From: Nocardia africana NBRC 100379
GTDB taxonomy: Bacteria; Actinomycetota; Actinomycetes; Mycobacteriales; Mycobacteriaceae
Reading direction: 5' to 3'
Length of the DNA: 64,000 bases
Assembly: GCF_001612635.1 (NCBI RefSeq)
Contig: NZ_BDAV01000005.1
Span: 434,001-498,000, forward strand
Position numbers and translations under genes: made by a program. Shown here one piece after another: positions 8,257 through 17,695 of this stretch. Below the pieces are notes generated by a model. It worked only from the letters and a program-made list of their open reading frames with translations. It was not told the origin of the DNA and searched no databases. The first letter of the stretch is position 1, and every line of letters begins with the position of its first letter.

Positions 8257-9144
8257 ATGCCCTCGACATCCGGATCTGCCCGACCGCCCGAAATTCCCGG
8301 AGTGCGCCGCAGTTTCATCGAGGCCCGTGGCGTGCGATTCCACGTCACCGAGGCCGGGATGCCCGACGGCCGTCCGGTGCTGTTGCTGCACGGATGGCCG
8401 CAGCACCACTACGCCTATCGGCATCTGCTCGCCGATCCGCCCGCCGGGCTGCGCCTCATCGCCCCGGACCTGCCGGGTTACGGATGGTCCGGACCACCTC
8501 CGCATCGCTGGGCCAAGGAGGACGTCGCCTCCGACCTGCTGGCGCTGGTCGACGAGCTCGAACTGCCCCGGCTGCTGCTCGCCGGGCACGACTGGGGCGG
8601 GTTCGTCGGATTCCTGATGGTGTTGCGGGAGCCGGAGCGATTCGAGGGCTATCTGCCGCTCAATATCGCGCACCCGTGGATCACCGCCCGGACCTTCGCG
8701 CCGCATGCGTGGCGTTTCCTGATGTACCAGCCGCTGGTGGCCACATTCGGCGTGCCGCTGCAGCGGTACACGCCGTTCATCGATCGCCTGTTGCGGCTGA
8801 ACGCCGACGCCCGTCGCACGTTCACCCCGGAACTGGCCCGGATCTACGGCGATCGGTTCCGCGATCCCGCGGCGGCCCGCGCGGCGACCGACACCTACCG
8901 CACCTTCTGGTTGCGCGAACTTCCCGCCGCCCGCCATCCGGAACGCCGCCGCGCGACGATTCCGATCCGCGCGCTGTTCGGTACCGGGGATGTGGCCATC
9001 CACCCGTCGCTGGCGGCCGCGCAGACGGCACGGGCCGACGACTACACCGTCGAATACGTCCACGGCTGCGGACATTTCATTCCGGAGGAGCGACCGGACC
9101 TCGTCCGGGACCGGCTGCTGGCGCTGGCCGCCGAAACCGGATAG
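8257..9144 (+). CDS. alpha/beta hydrolase, epoxide hydrolase/dehalogenase-like
   Basis: A 295-residue alpha/beta hydrolase. HGWP at residues 45-48 supplies the oxyanion-hole region. The nucleophile elbow is GHDWGG with Asp112, typical of epoxide hydrolases and haloalkane dehalogenases rather than Ser esterases. The C-terminal HGCGHFIPEE carries the catalytic His. The ATG at 8257 has no Shine-Dalgarno sequence but lies directly after a -10-like TAGCAT, so translation is probably leaderless; a longer reading frame starting upstream lacks homology. The substrate is unknown. Confidence 0.88.
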   Translation: MPSTSGSARPPEIPGVRRSFIEARGVRFHVTEAGMPDGRPVLLLHGWPQHHYAYRHLLADPPAGLRLIAPDLPGYGWSGPPPHRWAKEDVASDLLALVDELELPRLLLAGHDWGGFVGFLMVLREPERFEGYLPLNIAHPWITARTFAPHAWRFLMYQPLVATFGVPLQRYTPFIDRLLRLNADARRTFTPELARIYGDRFRDPAAARAATDTYRTFWLRELPAARHPERRRATIPIRALFGTGDVAIHPSLAAAQTARADDYTVEYVHGCGHFIPEERPDLVRDRLLALAAETG

Positions 9145-9154
9145 ATATCGCCGC

Positions 9155-9171
9155 GACCGGGCCTTCCGGTC
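9155..9171 (+). terminator. short hairpin after the hydrolase gene
   Basis: GACCGG and CCGGTC pair around GCCTT just after the stop at 9144. The stem is only 6 bp, so termination is uncertain. Confidence 0.35.
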
Positions 9172-9260
9172 ACGGGCCGGCCGGGTTCTGCGACCGGGTT
9201 TCCGGGCACGGGGTGCGGCTGTAGCCGGATGGTGGCCAGGTGTCGGAGGGGTCGGGCACG

Positions 9261-11384
9261 ATGGAGCGCGTGACTACCACCGAGCTGCGCGAATCCGCCG
9301 AATCCCTGCTGCGTGAGCTGGCCGGGCCCGAGGCGCGTCTGCGCGAGGATCAGTGGACGGCCATCGAGGCCCTGGTCGTCGAGCGGCGGCGGGCGCTCGT
9401 CGTCCAGCGCACCGGCTGGGGCAAATCGGCGGTGTACTTCATCGCCGCCCGGTTGCTGCGGTCGCAGGGGCGCGGGCCGACGGTGATCGTGTCACCGCTG
9501 CTGGCATTGATGCGCAACCAGGTCGCCGCCGCGCGCCGGGCGGGCGTGATCGCGGAGACGATCAACTCCGGCAACGTCACCGAATGGGACGAGATCCATC
9601 AGCGGGTCGCCGCCGGTGAGGTCGATGTGCTGCTCGTCAGTCCGGAACGATTGAACAATCCCGATTTCCGCGATTCGGTGCTCCCAAAGCTGGCCGCCGA
9701 CGCGGGCCTGGTGGTGGTCGACGAGGCGCACTGCATCTCCGACTGGGGCCACGATTTCCGCCCCGACTACCGCCGCATCCGCACCCTGATCGCCGACCTC
9801 GGCGAGGACATCCCGGTGCTGGCGACCACCGCGACCGCCAACAACCGGGTGGTCACCGATGTCGCCACCCAGATCGGCACCGACACCCTGGTGTTGCGCG
9901 GCACCCTGGACCGGGAATCGCTGCATCTGTCCGTCGTGCGGATCGACGACGCCGTCCAGCGCACCGCCTGGCTCAGCCGGCAACTGGGTGAACTGCCCGG
10001 CTCCGGAATCATCTACACCCTCACCGTCGCCGCCGCCCACGACCTGGCCGACGTCCTCGCCGACCACGGATATGCCGTCGCGGCCTACACCGGCCGCACC
10101 GAACCCGGGGAACGGGAAACGCTCGAGCAGGCCCTGCTGGACAACGAGGTGAAGGCTCTGGTCGCCACGTCGGCGCTCGGCATGGGCTTCGACAAACCCG
10201 ACCTCGGCTTCGTGGTCCACGTCGGCGCCCCCTCCTCCCCCATCGCCTACTACCAGCAGGTCGGGCGCGCCGGGCGCGGACTGGTCCCGGGTGGGTCCGG
10301 CTCTTCCGGCCCGTCCGTCCGCGCGGAGGTCATCCTGCTGCCGGGCCCCGAGGACCGGAGGATCTGGAATTACTTTGCGTCCGTGGCCTTTCCGCGCGAA
10401 CAGGTCGTGCGGTCGGTGCTGGCCGCGCTGGACTACGAACGGCCGCTGTCGACGGTGGCCCTCGAACCCCTGGTGGAACTGAGCCGGTCGCGGTTGGAGA
10501 TGGTGCTCAAGGTGCTGGATGTGGACGGCGCCGTGCGGCGGGTGCGCGGCGGTTGGCTGGCCACCGGCGAACCGTGGACCTACGACGCCGAACGCTACGA
10601 ACGCCTCGACCGGGCACGCGAAGCCGAGCAGCAGGCCATGCTCGAATATCAGAGCACCACCGAGTGCCGGATGAACTTCCTGCGCCGCCAGCTCGATGAT
10701 CCGGGCCTCGCGCCGGACGCATCCGGCTGTGGTCGCTGCGACAACTGCACCGGCCGCCGTTTCGACGTCTCCGTCGACGCCGACCAGGTGGCCACCATCC
10801 GCGCCCGGCTGGACCGGCCCGGAATCGATCTCCTCCCTCGCAAACAATGGCCGACCGGGCTGGCGAAGCTGGGAGTTCCGTTGTCGGGCAAGATAACCGA
10901 CGGTCCCGAGGTGGGCCGGGTGCTGGGCCGGCTCAGCGATCTCGGGTGGGGTCAGCGCCTGCGAACCCTGCTCGACGCCCCCGACGGCCCGGCGCCCGAC
11001 CATATCGTCGACGCCTGCATCGCCGTTCTGCGGGAATGGAATTGGACGCAACGCCCCGGAGCGGTGATGGCCGTGCAATCGGTGACGCATCCGGCACTTG
11101 CCGCCGACCTGGCCGCCCGCCTGGCCCGCATCGGCCGTCTCACCGACCTCGGAGTGCTGCACACCCGTCCCGACCGGCCACCGGTGTCGGCGGCCAACTC
11201 CGCCCACCGCGTGGCAGCCCTGTTCGACTCCTGGGAAACCCCCGACCTCACCGGCCTCGACACTCCCGTCCTGCTGGTCGACACCCACACCGACACCGGT
11301 TGGACCCTCACCCTCGCCGCTCGTACCCTCCGCCACGCCGGCGCCCCGGCCGTGCTCCCCTTCGCCCTGGCGACCCCGACGTGA
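9261..11384 (+). CDS. RecQ family ATP-dependent DNA helicase with PRTase-like C-terminus
   Basis: A 707-residue superfamily 2 helicase. Walker A is GWGKS at residues 52-56, the DEAH box is at 154-157 (VVVDEAHCISDWGHDF), a TTATA motif III and a QVGRAGRG motif VI follow, and a four-Cys zinc site of the RecQ-C region includes GCGRCDNC. No HRDC domain is seen. Instead the last ~90 residues contain VLLVDTHTDTGWT at about 670-682, resembling the PRPP-binding loop of phosphoribosyltransferases. The ATG at 9261 follows GGAGGGG by nine bases; a GTG at 9240 is less likely. It probably unwinds DNA in recombination repair, and a LigD-type polymerase follows. Confidence 0.93.
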   Translation: MERVTTTELRESAESLLRELAGPEARLREDQWTAIEALVVERRRALVVQRTGWGKSAVYFIAARLLRSQGRGPTVIVSPLLALMRNQVAAARRAGVIAETINSGNVTEWDEIHQRVAAGEVDVLLVSPERLNNPDFRDSVLPKLAADAGLVVVDEAHCISDWGHDFRPDYRRIRTLIADLGEDIPVLATTATANNRVVTDVATQIGTDTLVLRGTLDRESLHLSVVRIDDAVQRTAWLSRQLGELPGSGIIYTLTVAAAHDLADVLADHGYAVAAYTGRTEPGERETLEQALLDNEVKALVATSALGMGFDKPDLGFVVHVGAPSSPIAYYQQVGRAGRGLVPGGSGSSGPSVRAEVILLPGPEDRRIWNYFASVAFPREQVVRSVLAALDYERPLSTVALEPLVELSRSRLEMVLKVLDVDGAVRRVRGGWLATGEPWTYDAERYERLDRAREAEQQAMLEYQSTTECRMNFLRRQLDDPGLAPDASGCGRCDNCTGRRFDVSVDADQVATIRARLDRPGIDLLPRKQWPTGLAKLGVPLSGKITDGPEVGRVLGRLSDLGWGQRLRTLLDAPDGPAPDHIVDACIAVLREWNWTQRPGAVMAVQSVTHPALAADLAARLARIGRLTDLGVLHTRPDRPPVSAANSAHRVAALFDSWETPDLTGLDTPVLLVDTHTDTGWTLTLAARTLRHAGAPAVLPFALATPT

Positions 11385-11429
11385 GGCCCGGACGCGGCGC
11401 GTACAGTGCCCGGCGATCGATCACCCACT

Positions 11430-12413
11430 ATGGTCGATCCGGTGACCAGTAAGTCGACGCCGGCGGTGGAGTTGACGGTCGGCGAGCATACGGTGCGGGT
11501 GTCGAATCCCGATCGGGTGTACTTCCCGGAGCTCGGGGCGACGAAACTCGATCTGGTGCAGTACTACCTGAGCGTCGGCGACGGAATCGTCAACGCCCTG
11601 CGGGACCGGCCGTGCATGCTGCACCGCTTCCCGAAGGGATTGCCGGGCGGGAAGGTGCATCAGAAGCGGCTCCCAGCAGGGGCGCCGGAGTGGATTCCCA
11701 CTGTGCGCGTGCACTTTCCGCGCTACAACCGGTATGCGGACGAGCTGTGCGTGCGGGAACTGGCGGACGTGATCTGGGCGGTGCAGATGTCGACGGTGGA
11801 GTTCCATCCGTGGAACTCACGCCGCTTCGACACCGAGAAGCCGGACGAATGGCGCATCGATCTGGATCCGATGCCGGATTGTCCGTGGTCGCGGGTCCAG
11901 CGCGTCGCCGAGGTCGCGCACGAGGTCCTCGACGAGCTGGGCGCGGTCGGCTGGCCCAAGACATCCGGCGGGCACGGCCTGCACATCTACGTGCGCATCG
12001 CCCCCGAGCACGGCTTCCAGCAGGTGCGCCGCGCCGCCCTGGCCTTCGCCCAGGAGGTGGAGCGCCGCGCCCCCGACGATGTGACCACGACGTGGTGGCG
12101 CCGCGACCGCGATCCGGCACTGCTGTTCGTCGACTACAACCAGAACGCCCGCGATCACACCATCGCCGCCGCCTACTCGGTACGCGGGAATGCGGGGGCG
12201 ACCGTCTCGACACCGGTGCGGTGGAACGAGATTCCCGATATCGAACCGAACGACTTCACGATCAACACCGTCCCCGCCCGCTATGCCGAACTCGGCGATC
12301 TGCACGCGGGCATCGACGACGCGGTCTTCGACCTGAATACGCTGCTGGAGTGGGCGGACCGCGACCGGGTCGAGGTGGACCTCGACGAAGACGAAGGAGC
12401 ACACGACGCATGA
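11430..12413 (+). CDS. stand-alone LigD-type DNA polymerase/primase domain protein
   Basis: A 327-residue protein of the LigD polymerase (PolDom, archaeo-eukaryotic primase superfamily) family without nuclease or ligase domains. IDLDPMPDC holds the catalytic Asp pair, followed by SGGHGLHIYV and the DYNQNARDHTIAAAYSVR segment that completes the active site. Such proteins fill gaps with ribonucleotides or nucleotides in NHEJ and base-excision repair in mycobacteria. The ATG at 11430 is chosen as the first plausible start; a GTG at 11442 is an alternative and neither has a clear ribosome binding site. It overlaps the next gene by 4 nt (ATGA). Confidence 0.93.
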   Translation: MVDPVTSKSTPAVELTVGEHTVRVSNPDRVYFPELGATKLDLVQYYLSVGDGIVNALRDRPCMLHRFPKGLPGGKVHQKRLPAGAPEWIPTVRVHFPRYNRYADELCVRELADVIWAVQMSTVEFHPWNSRRFDTEKPDEWRIDLDPMPDCPWSRVQRVAEVAHEVLDELGAVGWPKTSGGHGLHIYVRIAPEHGFQQVRRAALAFAQEVERRAPDDVTTTWWRRDRDPALLFVDYNQNARDHTIAAAYSVRGNAGATVSTPVRWNEIPDIEPNDFTINTVPARYAELGDLHAGIDDAVFDLNTLLEWADRDRVEVDLDEDEGAHDA

Positions 12414-13339
12414 CGAGCGCACCCCGCATCGCACTGGCACCGATCACCGACGACCTCGTGGCACAGGCGATCACCGGCGCGGGAGCGCAACTCGCGGAGC
12501 TGAGTGAGGCGAGGGCGCTGGTGTGGGACGGCGGTCCGAACGGATTTCCCGACCTGCCCGAGTCGATCGAATGGGTGCAGCTGTACTCCGCCGGGGTCGA
12601 GGAGTTCTTCGCCGCCGGCATCTTCGAACGCCATCCGACTGTGGTGTTCACCTCGGCCGCAGGCGCTTTCGCCAGGAGCGTTGCCGAAGGCACGATGGCG
12701 CTGCTGCTCGCCGGTGTGCGGTATCTGCCGGAACACATCCGCGCCCACAGCTGGCGCCAGACCGACTTCTTCCCGCATATCGGGACCTTGCGCGGGGCGA
12801 CCGTCGCGGTGGTCGGCGCGGGCGGTATCGGACGCGAGGTCATCGCCATGCTGGAGCCGTTCGGGGCCCGGGTGATCGCCGTCAACCGCTCCGGACGGCC
12901 GGTCGAGGCACCCAACGTGGTGGATACGGTTCCGGCGGAGCGGCTTTCGGAGGTATGGGCTCGCGCCGATCACGTGGTCGTCGCCGCGCCCGCGACCGAC
13001 GACACCCGGCACCTGATCGGCAAAGACGAACTCGCCCAACTGAAGCCGCATTCGTGGGTGGTCAATGTCGCCCGGGGATCGCTCATCGACACCGAGGCTC
13101 TGGTCGCCGCGCTGCGGGAGGGCGCCATCGGTGGCGCGGGCCTGGACGTGACCGATCCCGAACCGCTCCCCGATGGCCATCCGCTCTGGGACCTCCCGAA
13201 TGTGATCATCACCCCGCACGATTCCAACCCACCGCAGCTGCGCACGGCAGCCTTCGCCGAGCACGTCGCCGAGAATGTCACCCGCTTCGCGCAGGGGCGT
13301 GAGCTCATCGCTCGAATCGATCCGGCCGCCGGTTACTGA
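12410..13339 (+). CDS. D-isomer-specific 2-hydroxyacid dehydrogenase
   Basis: A 309-residue NAD(P)-dependent dehydrogenase. The Rossmann motif VVGAGGIGREV lies in the centre, and the catalytic Arg is in NVARGSLIDT, the Glu in DVTDPEPLP and the His in ITPHDSNP, the classical Arg-Glu-His set. It starts with ATGA overlapping the polymerase stop and is preceded by GAAGGAG, so the two genes are coupled. The functional link to DNA repair is unclear. The substrate is not determinable; glyoxylate or phosphoglycerate-type 2-keto acids are options. Confidence 0.92.
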   Translation: MTSAPRIALAPITDDLVAQAITGAGAQLAELSEARALVWDGGPNGFPDLPESIEWVQLYSAGVEEFFAAGIFERHPTVVFTSAAGAFARSVAEGTMALLLAGVRYLPEHIRAHSWRQTDFFPHIGTLRGATVAVVGAGGIGREVIAMLEPFGARVIAVNRSGRPVEAPNVVDTVPAERLSEVWARADHVVVAAPATDDTRHLIGKDELAQLKPHSWVVNVARGSLIDTEALVAALREGAIGGAGLDVTDPEPLPDGHPLWDLPNVIITPHDSNPPQLRTAAFAEHVAENVTRFAQGRELIARIDPAAGY

Positions 13340-13358
13340 CCACCGCTGGTACCCGTGC

Positions 13359-13820
13359 CTACCGCAGGGGGATGTCCACCCCATGCTCCGCGGCCGGGCG
13401 CGGGCCGAATATCCGGCGTTCGACCTCGGTGATGGGTACGTCGTTGATGCTGGCCTCCCGGCGTGCCATCAACCCCTGGTCGGTGAATTCCCACAGCTCG
13501 TTGCCGTAGCTGCGCCACCATTGACCGGTACGGTCGTGCCATTCGTACTGGAATCGGACGGCCATGCGGTTCTCACGGAAACCCCACAGGCTCTTGCGCA
13601 GCGCGTAGTCGAGTTCGCGTTCCCACTTAGCGGTGAGGAATTCGACGATCTGCTCACGGCCGGTGACGAATTGGTCCCGGTTCCGCCACATCGAGTCGGA
13701 GGTGTACGCGAGCGCGACCCGGTGCGGGTCCCGGGTGTTCCACGCATCCTCCGCCGCTTGCACCTTCCGCGCGGCGGTTTCGAGGGTGAACGGCGGATAC
13801 GGCGGTCGAGCTTCGGACAT
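13359..13820 (-). CDS. DUF1348 (NTF2-like) family protein
   Basis: A 153-residue nuclear transport factor 2-like protein of the DUF1348 family, starting [16 protein letters not shown]. Characteristic segments are [25 protein letters not shown] and [10 protein letters not shown]. The function of the family is not established; the cone-shaped NTF2 fold usually binds small hydrophobic ligands. The ATG at 13820 follows AGGCAGGAA, and a longer upstream frame would run through the operators. It is divergent from a TetR gene, with two matching palindromes between them, so it is probably the target of that regulator. Confidence 0.9.
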   Translation of the reverse strand: MSEARPPYPPFTLETAARKVQAAEDAWNTRDPHRVALAYTSDSMWRNRDQFVTGREQIVEFLTAKWERELDYALRKSLWGFRENRMAVRFQYEWHDRTGQWWRSYGNELWEFTDQGLMARREASINDVPITEVERRIFGPRPAAEHGVDIPLR

Positions 13821-13840
13821 CGGATTCCTGCCTCTCAACG

Positions 13841-13890
13841 GAGAACGTTCGTTCTCCACCGATGCGTTACGGTAGGGAACGTACGTTCTC
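13841..13890. promoter_or_regulatory. paired TetR operators
   Basis: Two related 16-bp palindromes, GAGAACGTTCGTTCTC (13841-13856) and GGGAACGTACGTTCTC (13875-13890), have centres 34 bp apart between divergent genes. The second contains the perfect palindrome GAACGTACGTTC. They fit an autoregulated TetR site. Confidence 0.75.
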
Positions 13891-13911
13891 GATGTCAAGG
13901 GAGTCCGGTCC

Positions 13912-14484
13912 ATGCCCGCCACACTCGGTGCCGAACGGAATGCGTCCGACCGCGAGGCGCTGCTCGACGCCGCCGAGCAGTTGATGTACGCGCACGGCGT
14001 GCAGGCGGTCGGGATGGACCGGATCCGCGAGGCGTCCGGTCTGTCGCTGAAGCGGATCTACTCCCTGTATCCGACCAAGGACGACCTGGTCGTGGCCATG
14101 CTGCGCCGCCGCGACGAACGGTGGCGGCATGCGCTGGCCCGATACGTCGACCGAGTCGACGATCCGAGCCGTCGCGTCGCGGCGATGTTCGACTGGCTGC
14201 GAGACTGGTTCGGCGAGCAGGGTTTCCGCGGCTGTGCGTGGATCAATATCCACGGCGAACTCGGTGCCGAGTCACCGGCCGTCCGCGCGGAAGTGCGCGC
14301 CCACAAGGCCGCCTTCCGCGGCATGGTCGCCGGCTGGGTCGCCGCGACCGGCTCCGATGCCGCCGACGCGATCTACCTGCTCGCCGAGGGAGCCATCGTC
14401 ACCGCCGGGATCACCGGCGAGTCAGCCGCCGCCTCGACCGCCGAATCCGCTGCCGCGCTGATACTTTCGAATACCCGGCAGTGA
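13912..14484 (+). CDS. TetR/AcrR family transcriptional regulator
   Basis: A 190-residue repressor. The N-terminal helix-turn-helix covers about residues 22-66 ([24 protein letters not shown] within it), followed by an all-helical ligand domain with [14 protein letters not shown], seen in many TetR regulators of redox or xenobiotic genes. The ATG at 13912 follows AAGGGAG. Paired operators lie between it and the divergent DUF1348 gene, indicating control of both. The ligand is unknown. Confidence 0.93.
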   Translation: MPATLGAERNASDREALLDAAEQLMYAHGVQAVGMDRIREASGLSLKRIYSLYPTKDDLVVAMLRRRDERWRHALARYVDRVDDPSRRVAAMFDWLRDWFGEQGFRGCAWINIHGELGAESPAVRAEVRAHKAAFRGMVAGWVAATGSDAADAIYLLAEGAIVTAGITGESAAASTAESAAALILSNTRQ

Positions 14485-14732
14485 ACGGAGCAATCAGCTC
14501 GGATCGTAGATGAGCGAGCGCGCCGCATCGCCACCGAGCCGTGGTGCCACGACGACGGGTGCTGCCCGCAGTCCCGCGTTGTGTCTGCACCACACTCCAC
14601 GGGTCGATGGTCGCGATTCCCCCGATACGAGCTCGACGCCCATGACGAGGATTCCGCCGTCGGTGTGCCGACGCGCGTGCTTACGCCGTAGGCTGCGGAC
14701 GCGACCCTGTCCGCGTCTCGGAGGAGTTGTGC

Positions 14733-15827
14733 ATGGTGTTCGGGTTACCGAAGCTGCCGCCGCTGCCGGTGGTGCGAGCCGTCGCGACCGTTCGCTACGC
14801 GCTGGGCGAAGCCTATCGGCGGTTGGCGCCGGCACCGCTGTCGTTGATGGAGTTGCTGGCGGCGGGGTGGTTGGCGCAGGCGATTCATGCGGCGGCGGCG
14901 CTGGGGATCGCCGATGAGCTGGCGCGGGGACCGCTCACCGGTGCGGAGCTGGCCCGGCGAGTGGGGGCGGACGAAGATGCGCTGCGGCGGCTGTTGCGGC
15001 TGCTGATCAGTCACGGCATCTTCGCTCAGCGACGCGATGGACGTTACGGGCTCACCGCGCCCGCCCGCGCGCTGTGCAGCGACTCCCCAGAATCACTGCG
15101 GGATGCGGCGCTGTTCTTCGGGTCGGCCACGCACCGGGCGCATTGGACGCATGTGGTCGATGCGGTACGGACAGGGAAGCCGGTCGGACCACAGGTGGAC
15201 GGGGCGCCCTTCTTCGAATACATCCGCACCGACCGTCGATTCGGCGATCTGTTCGACCGCGCGATGACCAGCATCGGATCGCTCACCACGGAATCATTGT
15301 TCGCCGCTTACGATTTCGGACGCTTCTCGACGATCGTCGACGTAGGCGGCGGGCGCGGCGCGATGCTCTCCGAAATCCTCACGCGCGCACCCCGCACCCG
15401 GGGAATCCTGTTCGACCTGCCCGATGTGGTGGCCGATGCGGCGCAGCGGTTCGCGGCCGCCGGATTCGACGGGCGAGCCGAGGTGGCGCCGGGCTCCTTT
15501 TTCGAATCGGTTCCCGCGGGCGCGGACGCGTACCTGCTCAAACATGTGGTGCACGATTGGCCGGATGCGCGCGCCGAACAGATCCTGCGCACCGTGCGCG
15601 CCGCGATGGCTCCGCACGCCCGGCTGATCATCGTGGAGATCGTGTTGCCCGAGGACAATCGGCCGCATCCGGGCAAGTACACCGACCTGGAGATGTTGAT
15701 CAACAGCGGCGGCCGCGAGCGCACCGCCGGTGACTACCGCGAACTGCTCGCGCACTGCGGTTTCGCGCTGACCCGCATTACCGAGACGGTGTCACCGGAA
15801 TCCGTGATCGAGGCGCGACCGGTATAG
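14733..15827 (+). CDS. SAM-dependent O-methyltransferase
   Basis: A 364-residue class I methyltransferase of the plant caffeate/actinobacterial polyketide O-methyltransferase type. An N-terminal winged-helix dimerisation domain (GIADELARGPLTGAELA) precedes the SAM motif VDVGGGRGAML, the DLPDVV acidic loop and LLKHVVHDWPD, where the His acts as general base. GGAGGAG lies six bases before the ATG at 14733. It is monocistronic, convergent with a DUF4254 gene 9 bp away. The acceptor, probably a phenolic or enolic hydroxyl, is unknown. Confidence 0.93.
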   Translation: MVFGLPKLPPLPVVRAVATVRYALGEAYRRLAPAPLSLMELLAAGWLAQAIHAAAALGIADELARGPLTGAELARRVGADEDALRRLLRLLISHGIFAQRRDGRYGLTAPARALCSDSPESLRDAALFFGSATHRAHWTHVVDAVRTGKPVGPQVDGAPFFEYIRTDRRFGDLFDRAMTSIGSLTTESLFAAYDFGRFSTIVDVGGGRGAMLSEILTRAPRTRGILFDLPDVVADAAQRFAAAGFDGRAEVAPGSFFESVPAGADAYLLKHVVHDWPDARAEQILRTVRAAMAPHARLIIVEIVLPEDNRPHPGKYTDLEMLINSGGRERTAGDYRELLAHCGFALTRITETVSPESVIEARPV

Positions 15828-15836
15828 CCACCTGCG

Positions 15837-16403
15837 CTATCGCGGACCACGCGGTCGCCGGCGTGCGTACGGGCGGGGGCTGCCGACGTGCTGCTCGACC
15901 AGTTCACCCCACCAGTTGGCCAGGGAGCCGGCCAGAAACCATGCGGCCCTGATCCGTTCGTCGTCGACCGTCTCGGCGTCGCGCAGCAGAACCGTGGCGC
16001 GCACCTGTGCGGCGGCGAGGCCGTCGACGGCCGCGCCGAGGGAACGCGCCTGCGCCGCAGCGGCGGTGCGGTCACTGACCCAGCGGTCGATGTGTACGAC
16101 GATTTCCCTTCTGCGGCAGTCGATCTCCGCCGCACGCACCGGGGAGCGGCGGCGGGCCAGGTGGAGTTCGGCCAGCTGCCGGGCGGCCCGGGTAACCGGG
16201 TGATCGTCGGTCCGGTCGCCGATATGACCGCAGCAGGCGGCGAGTAGTTCGTGCCCGTCGGGTATCCCGGGGTGGAGTTCGGCGGCCGTGCCCGGGGCGC
16301 CCGTCCCCACGGCGCCCCGGTCCACCGCGGCGGCGCACCGGCCGCGCAGCCCACCCGGGGCATTCCGCGCGGCGCGGCCGTACGGCTGCGGGGCGGCGGA
16401 CAT
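15837..16403 (-). CDS. DUF4254 domain-containing protein
   Basis: A 188-residue helical protein of the DUF4254 type, a family common in Nocardia. Visible segments include HPVTRAARQLAELHLAR, ISRT-like basic stretches, VDGLAAAQVRATVLL and WFLAGSLANWWGELVEQHV. The function is unknown. The ATG at 16403 follows GGAGGTATCCG. It lies 236 bp after the UbiA stop on the same strand, so it may be read through from the AfsA-containing operon, although an independent promoter is equally possible. The assignment rests on my recognition of the family pattern. Confidence 0.72.
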   Translation of the reverse strand: MSAAPQPYGRAARNAPGGLRGRCAAAVDRGAVGTGAPGTAAELHPGIPDGHELLAACCGHIGDRTDDHPVTRAARQLAELHLARRRSPVRAAEIDCRRREIVVHIDRWVSDRTAAAAQARSLGAAVDGLAAAQVRATVLLRDAETVDDERIRAAWFLAGSLANWWGELVEQHVGSPRPYARRRPRGPR

Positions 16404-16639
16404 CGGATACCTCCGGAAGGGTCGTGGTTGCACCCGACGCCACGAACGAGACACCGGACCGCGAGCCCGACGCGGCAAGGGCAAACCGCGCCGGATCCGG
16501 TGTGCCGCACGATGCGAAGGGGGCAATCCTGCGGCGCCGGGTGCTACTTCCAAGCGTGCGCGCTCGCGGCGGCCCGGTCACTGCCCTTTCAGTGGCCTTC
16601 CGATGCCCCTGGGCCGTGAGCCCCTGCCCGCCATGGGAA

Positions 16640-17695
16640 CTATCGCCAGGTCACGGCCGTGACGATGAGAATCAGATACAACACCAGTACGAATACCACA
16701 GCCGGGACCACGGGATACGCGCGGGTGCTCGAATCCGGCTCCCCGCCCGATTCACCGGGCGACGCCGGACCGGCTCGGACGGGCTCGGGCGGCGACGGCG
16801 AGACCGATGTCCGGGTGAGGAACGAGCCTGCCGCCAGGGCCGGAAGTATCAACAGCCCCACCGGTACCCACGGCAGCAGCGCCCACGGCAGCGGATGCTC
16901 CCACGGTCGGCTCAGCACCACCTCGGCACCGACCGCGAGGGCCGCGAAACCCACGATCGCGACGACGCTCCCCCGCACTCCCAGCACGTTCGAGTAATAC
17001 CACTGCCCCGCCCGCACATCCGCCACCGTCTTGCGCGCGAATTCGAAATGCAGGAAGGCACCCGCGAAGATCAGCGCGACCCAGACTGTCCGCCAACCGG
17101 ATTCGACCTGACCGGTGTCGCTCGCCGAACGGACGAGGTACGCGATGATCCACACCTGCACCGGATAGGTCACGGCCAGGTTCAGCAACAGATCGCCCCG
17201 TATCCGCGCCGACACGCTCTCCAGCCCCCACAGTGCGAGGCCGTACCCCATCGCGGCGACGACAAGGGCCGCGGACCACCACGACAGCAGCGACGACACA
17301 ACGGTCAGCGCCACCGCGATCACGCCCATCGCGACCCACAGTTCGCCGACACCTACCGTTCCTGTGACCAGCGGCCGATCCGGATTGTGCACCCGGTCGT
17401 AGTCGAGATCCTTGATCTCGTCCAGCATTCGCAGATACAGCAGCAGCACCGCGACGACGAGAATCCGCACCGCCGTCGCCCATCCCGGACGCCATGCCGA
17501 GTCCGGATGTGACACCACCGCCGCCGTGCCCTCCACAGCAGCGACGAACATGACCGCGTAGAGCAGATGATGCGTGTCGTATCGCGCGACGGTGAAACGC
17601 GCGATCCGCGCGACGGCCGCCCCGGCTGCTCGATATCGATGCGCGGACGCCGCCTGCTCCGAGCCGCCGGCGGACGTGACGGAACCTTTCAGCAT
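16640..17695 (-). CDS. UbiA family prenyltransferase
   Basis: A 351-residue integral membrane protein with about eight hydrophobic segments. The first Asp-rich prenyl-diphosphate site is LDEIKDLDYDRVHNPDRP (DEIKD at 92-96). The second site is degenerate (EFARKTVADVRAG, about 218-230). Members transfer a prenyl chain from a polyprenyl diphosphate to an aromatic, polyol or sugar-phosphate acceptor at the membrane. The ATG at 17695 lies inside the end of the AfsA-like gene (7-nt overlap), so translation is coupled. It is the last gene of the seven-gene operon. The acceptor may be the product of the AfsA homologue, which is inference. Confidence 0.88.
   Translation of the reverse strand: MLKGSVTSAGGSEQAASAHRYRAAGAAVARIARFTVARYDTHHLLYAVMFVAAVEGTAAVVSHPDSAWRPGWATAVRILVVAVLLLYLRMLDEIKDLDYDRVHNPDRPLVTGTVGVGELWVAMGVIAVALTVVSSLLSWWSAALVVAAMGYGLALWGLESVSARIRGDLLLNLAVTYPVQVWIIAYLVRSASDTGQVESGWRTVWVALIFAGAFLHFEFARKTVADVRAGQWYYSNVLGVRGSVVAIVGFAALAVGAEVVLSRPWEHPLPWALLPWVPVGLLILPALAAGSFLTRTSVSPSPPEPVRAGPASPGESGGEPDSSTRAYPVVPAVVFVLVLYLILIVTAVTWR

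Noticed and set aside
14494..14643. A minus-strand frame of 49 codons (MGVELVSGESRPSTRG...) before the O-methyltransferase gene
   Set aside because: G/C at third positions is only about two thirds, there is no ribosome binding site and no recognised family; it probably overlaps the methyltransferase promoter region.
15837..16553. A longer version of the DUF4254 protein starting at 16553
   Set aside because: The extra 50 residues are Arg/Pro-rich without homology, and GGAGG precedes the ATG at 16403.
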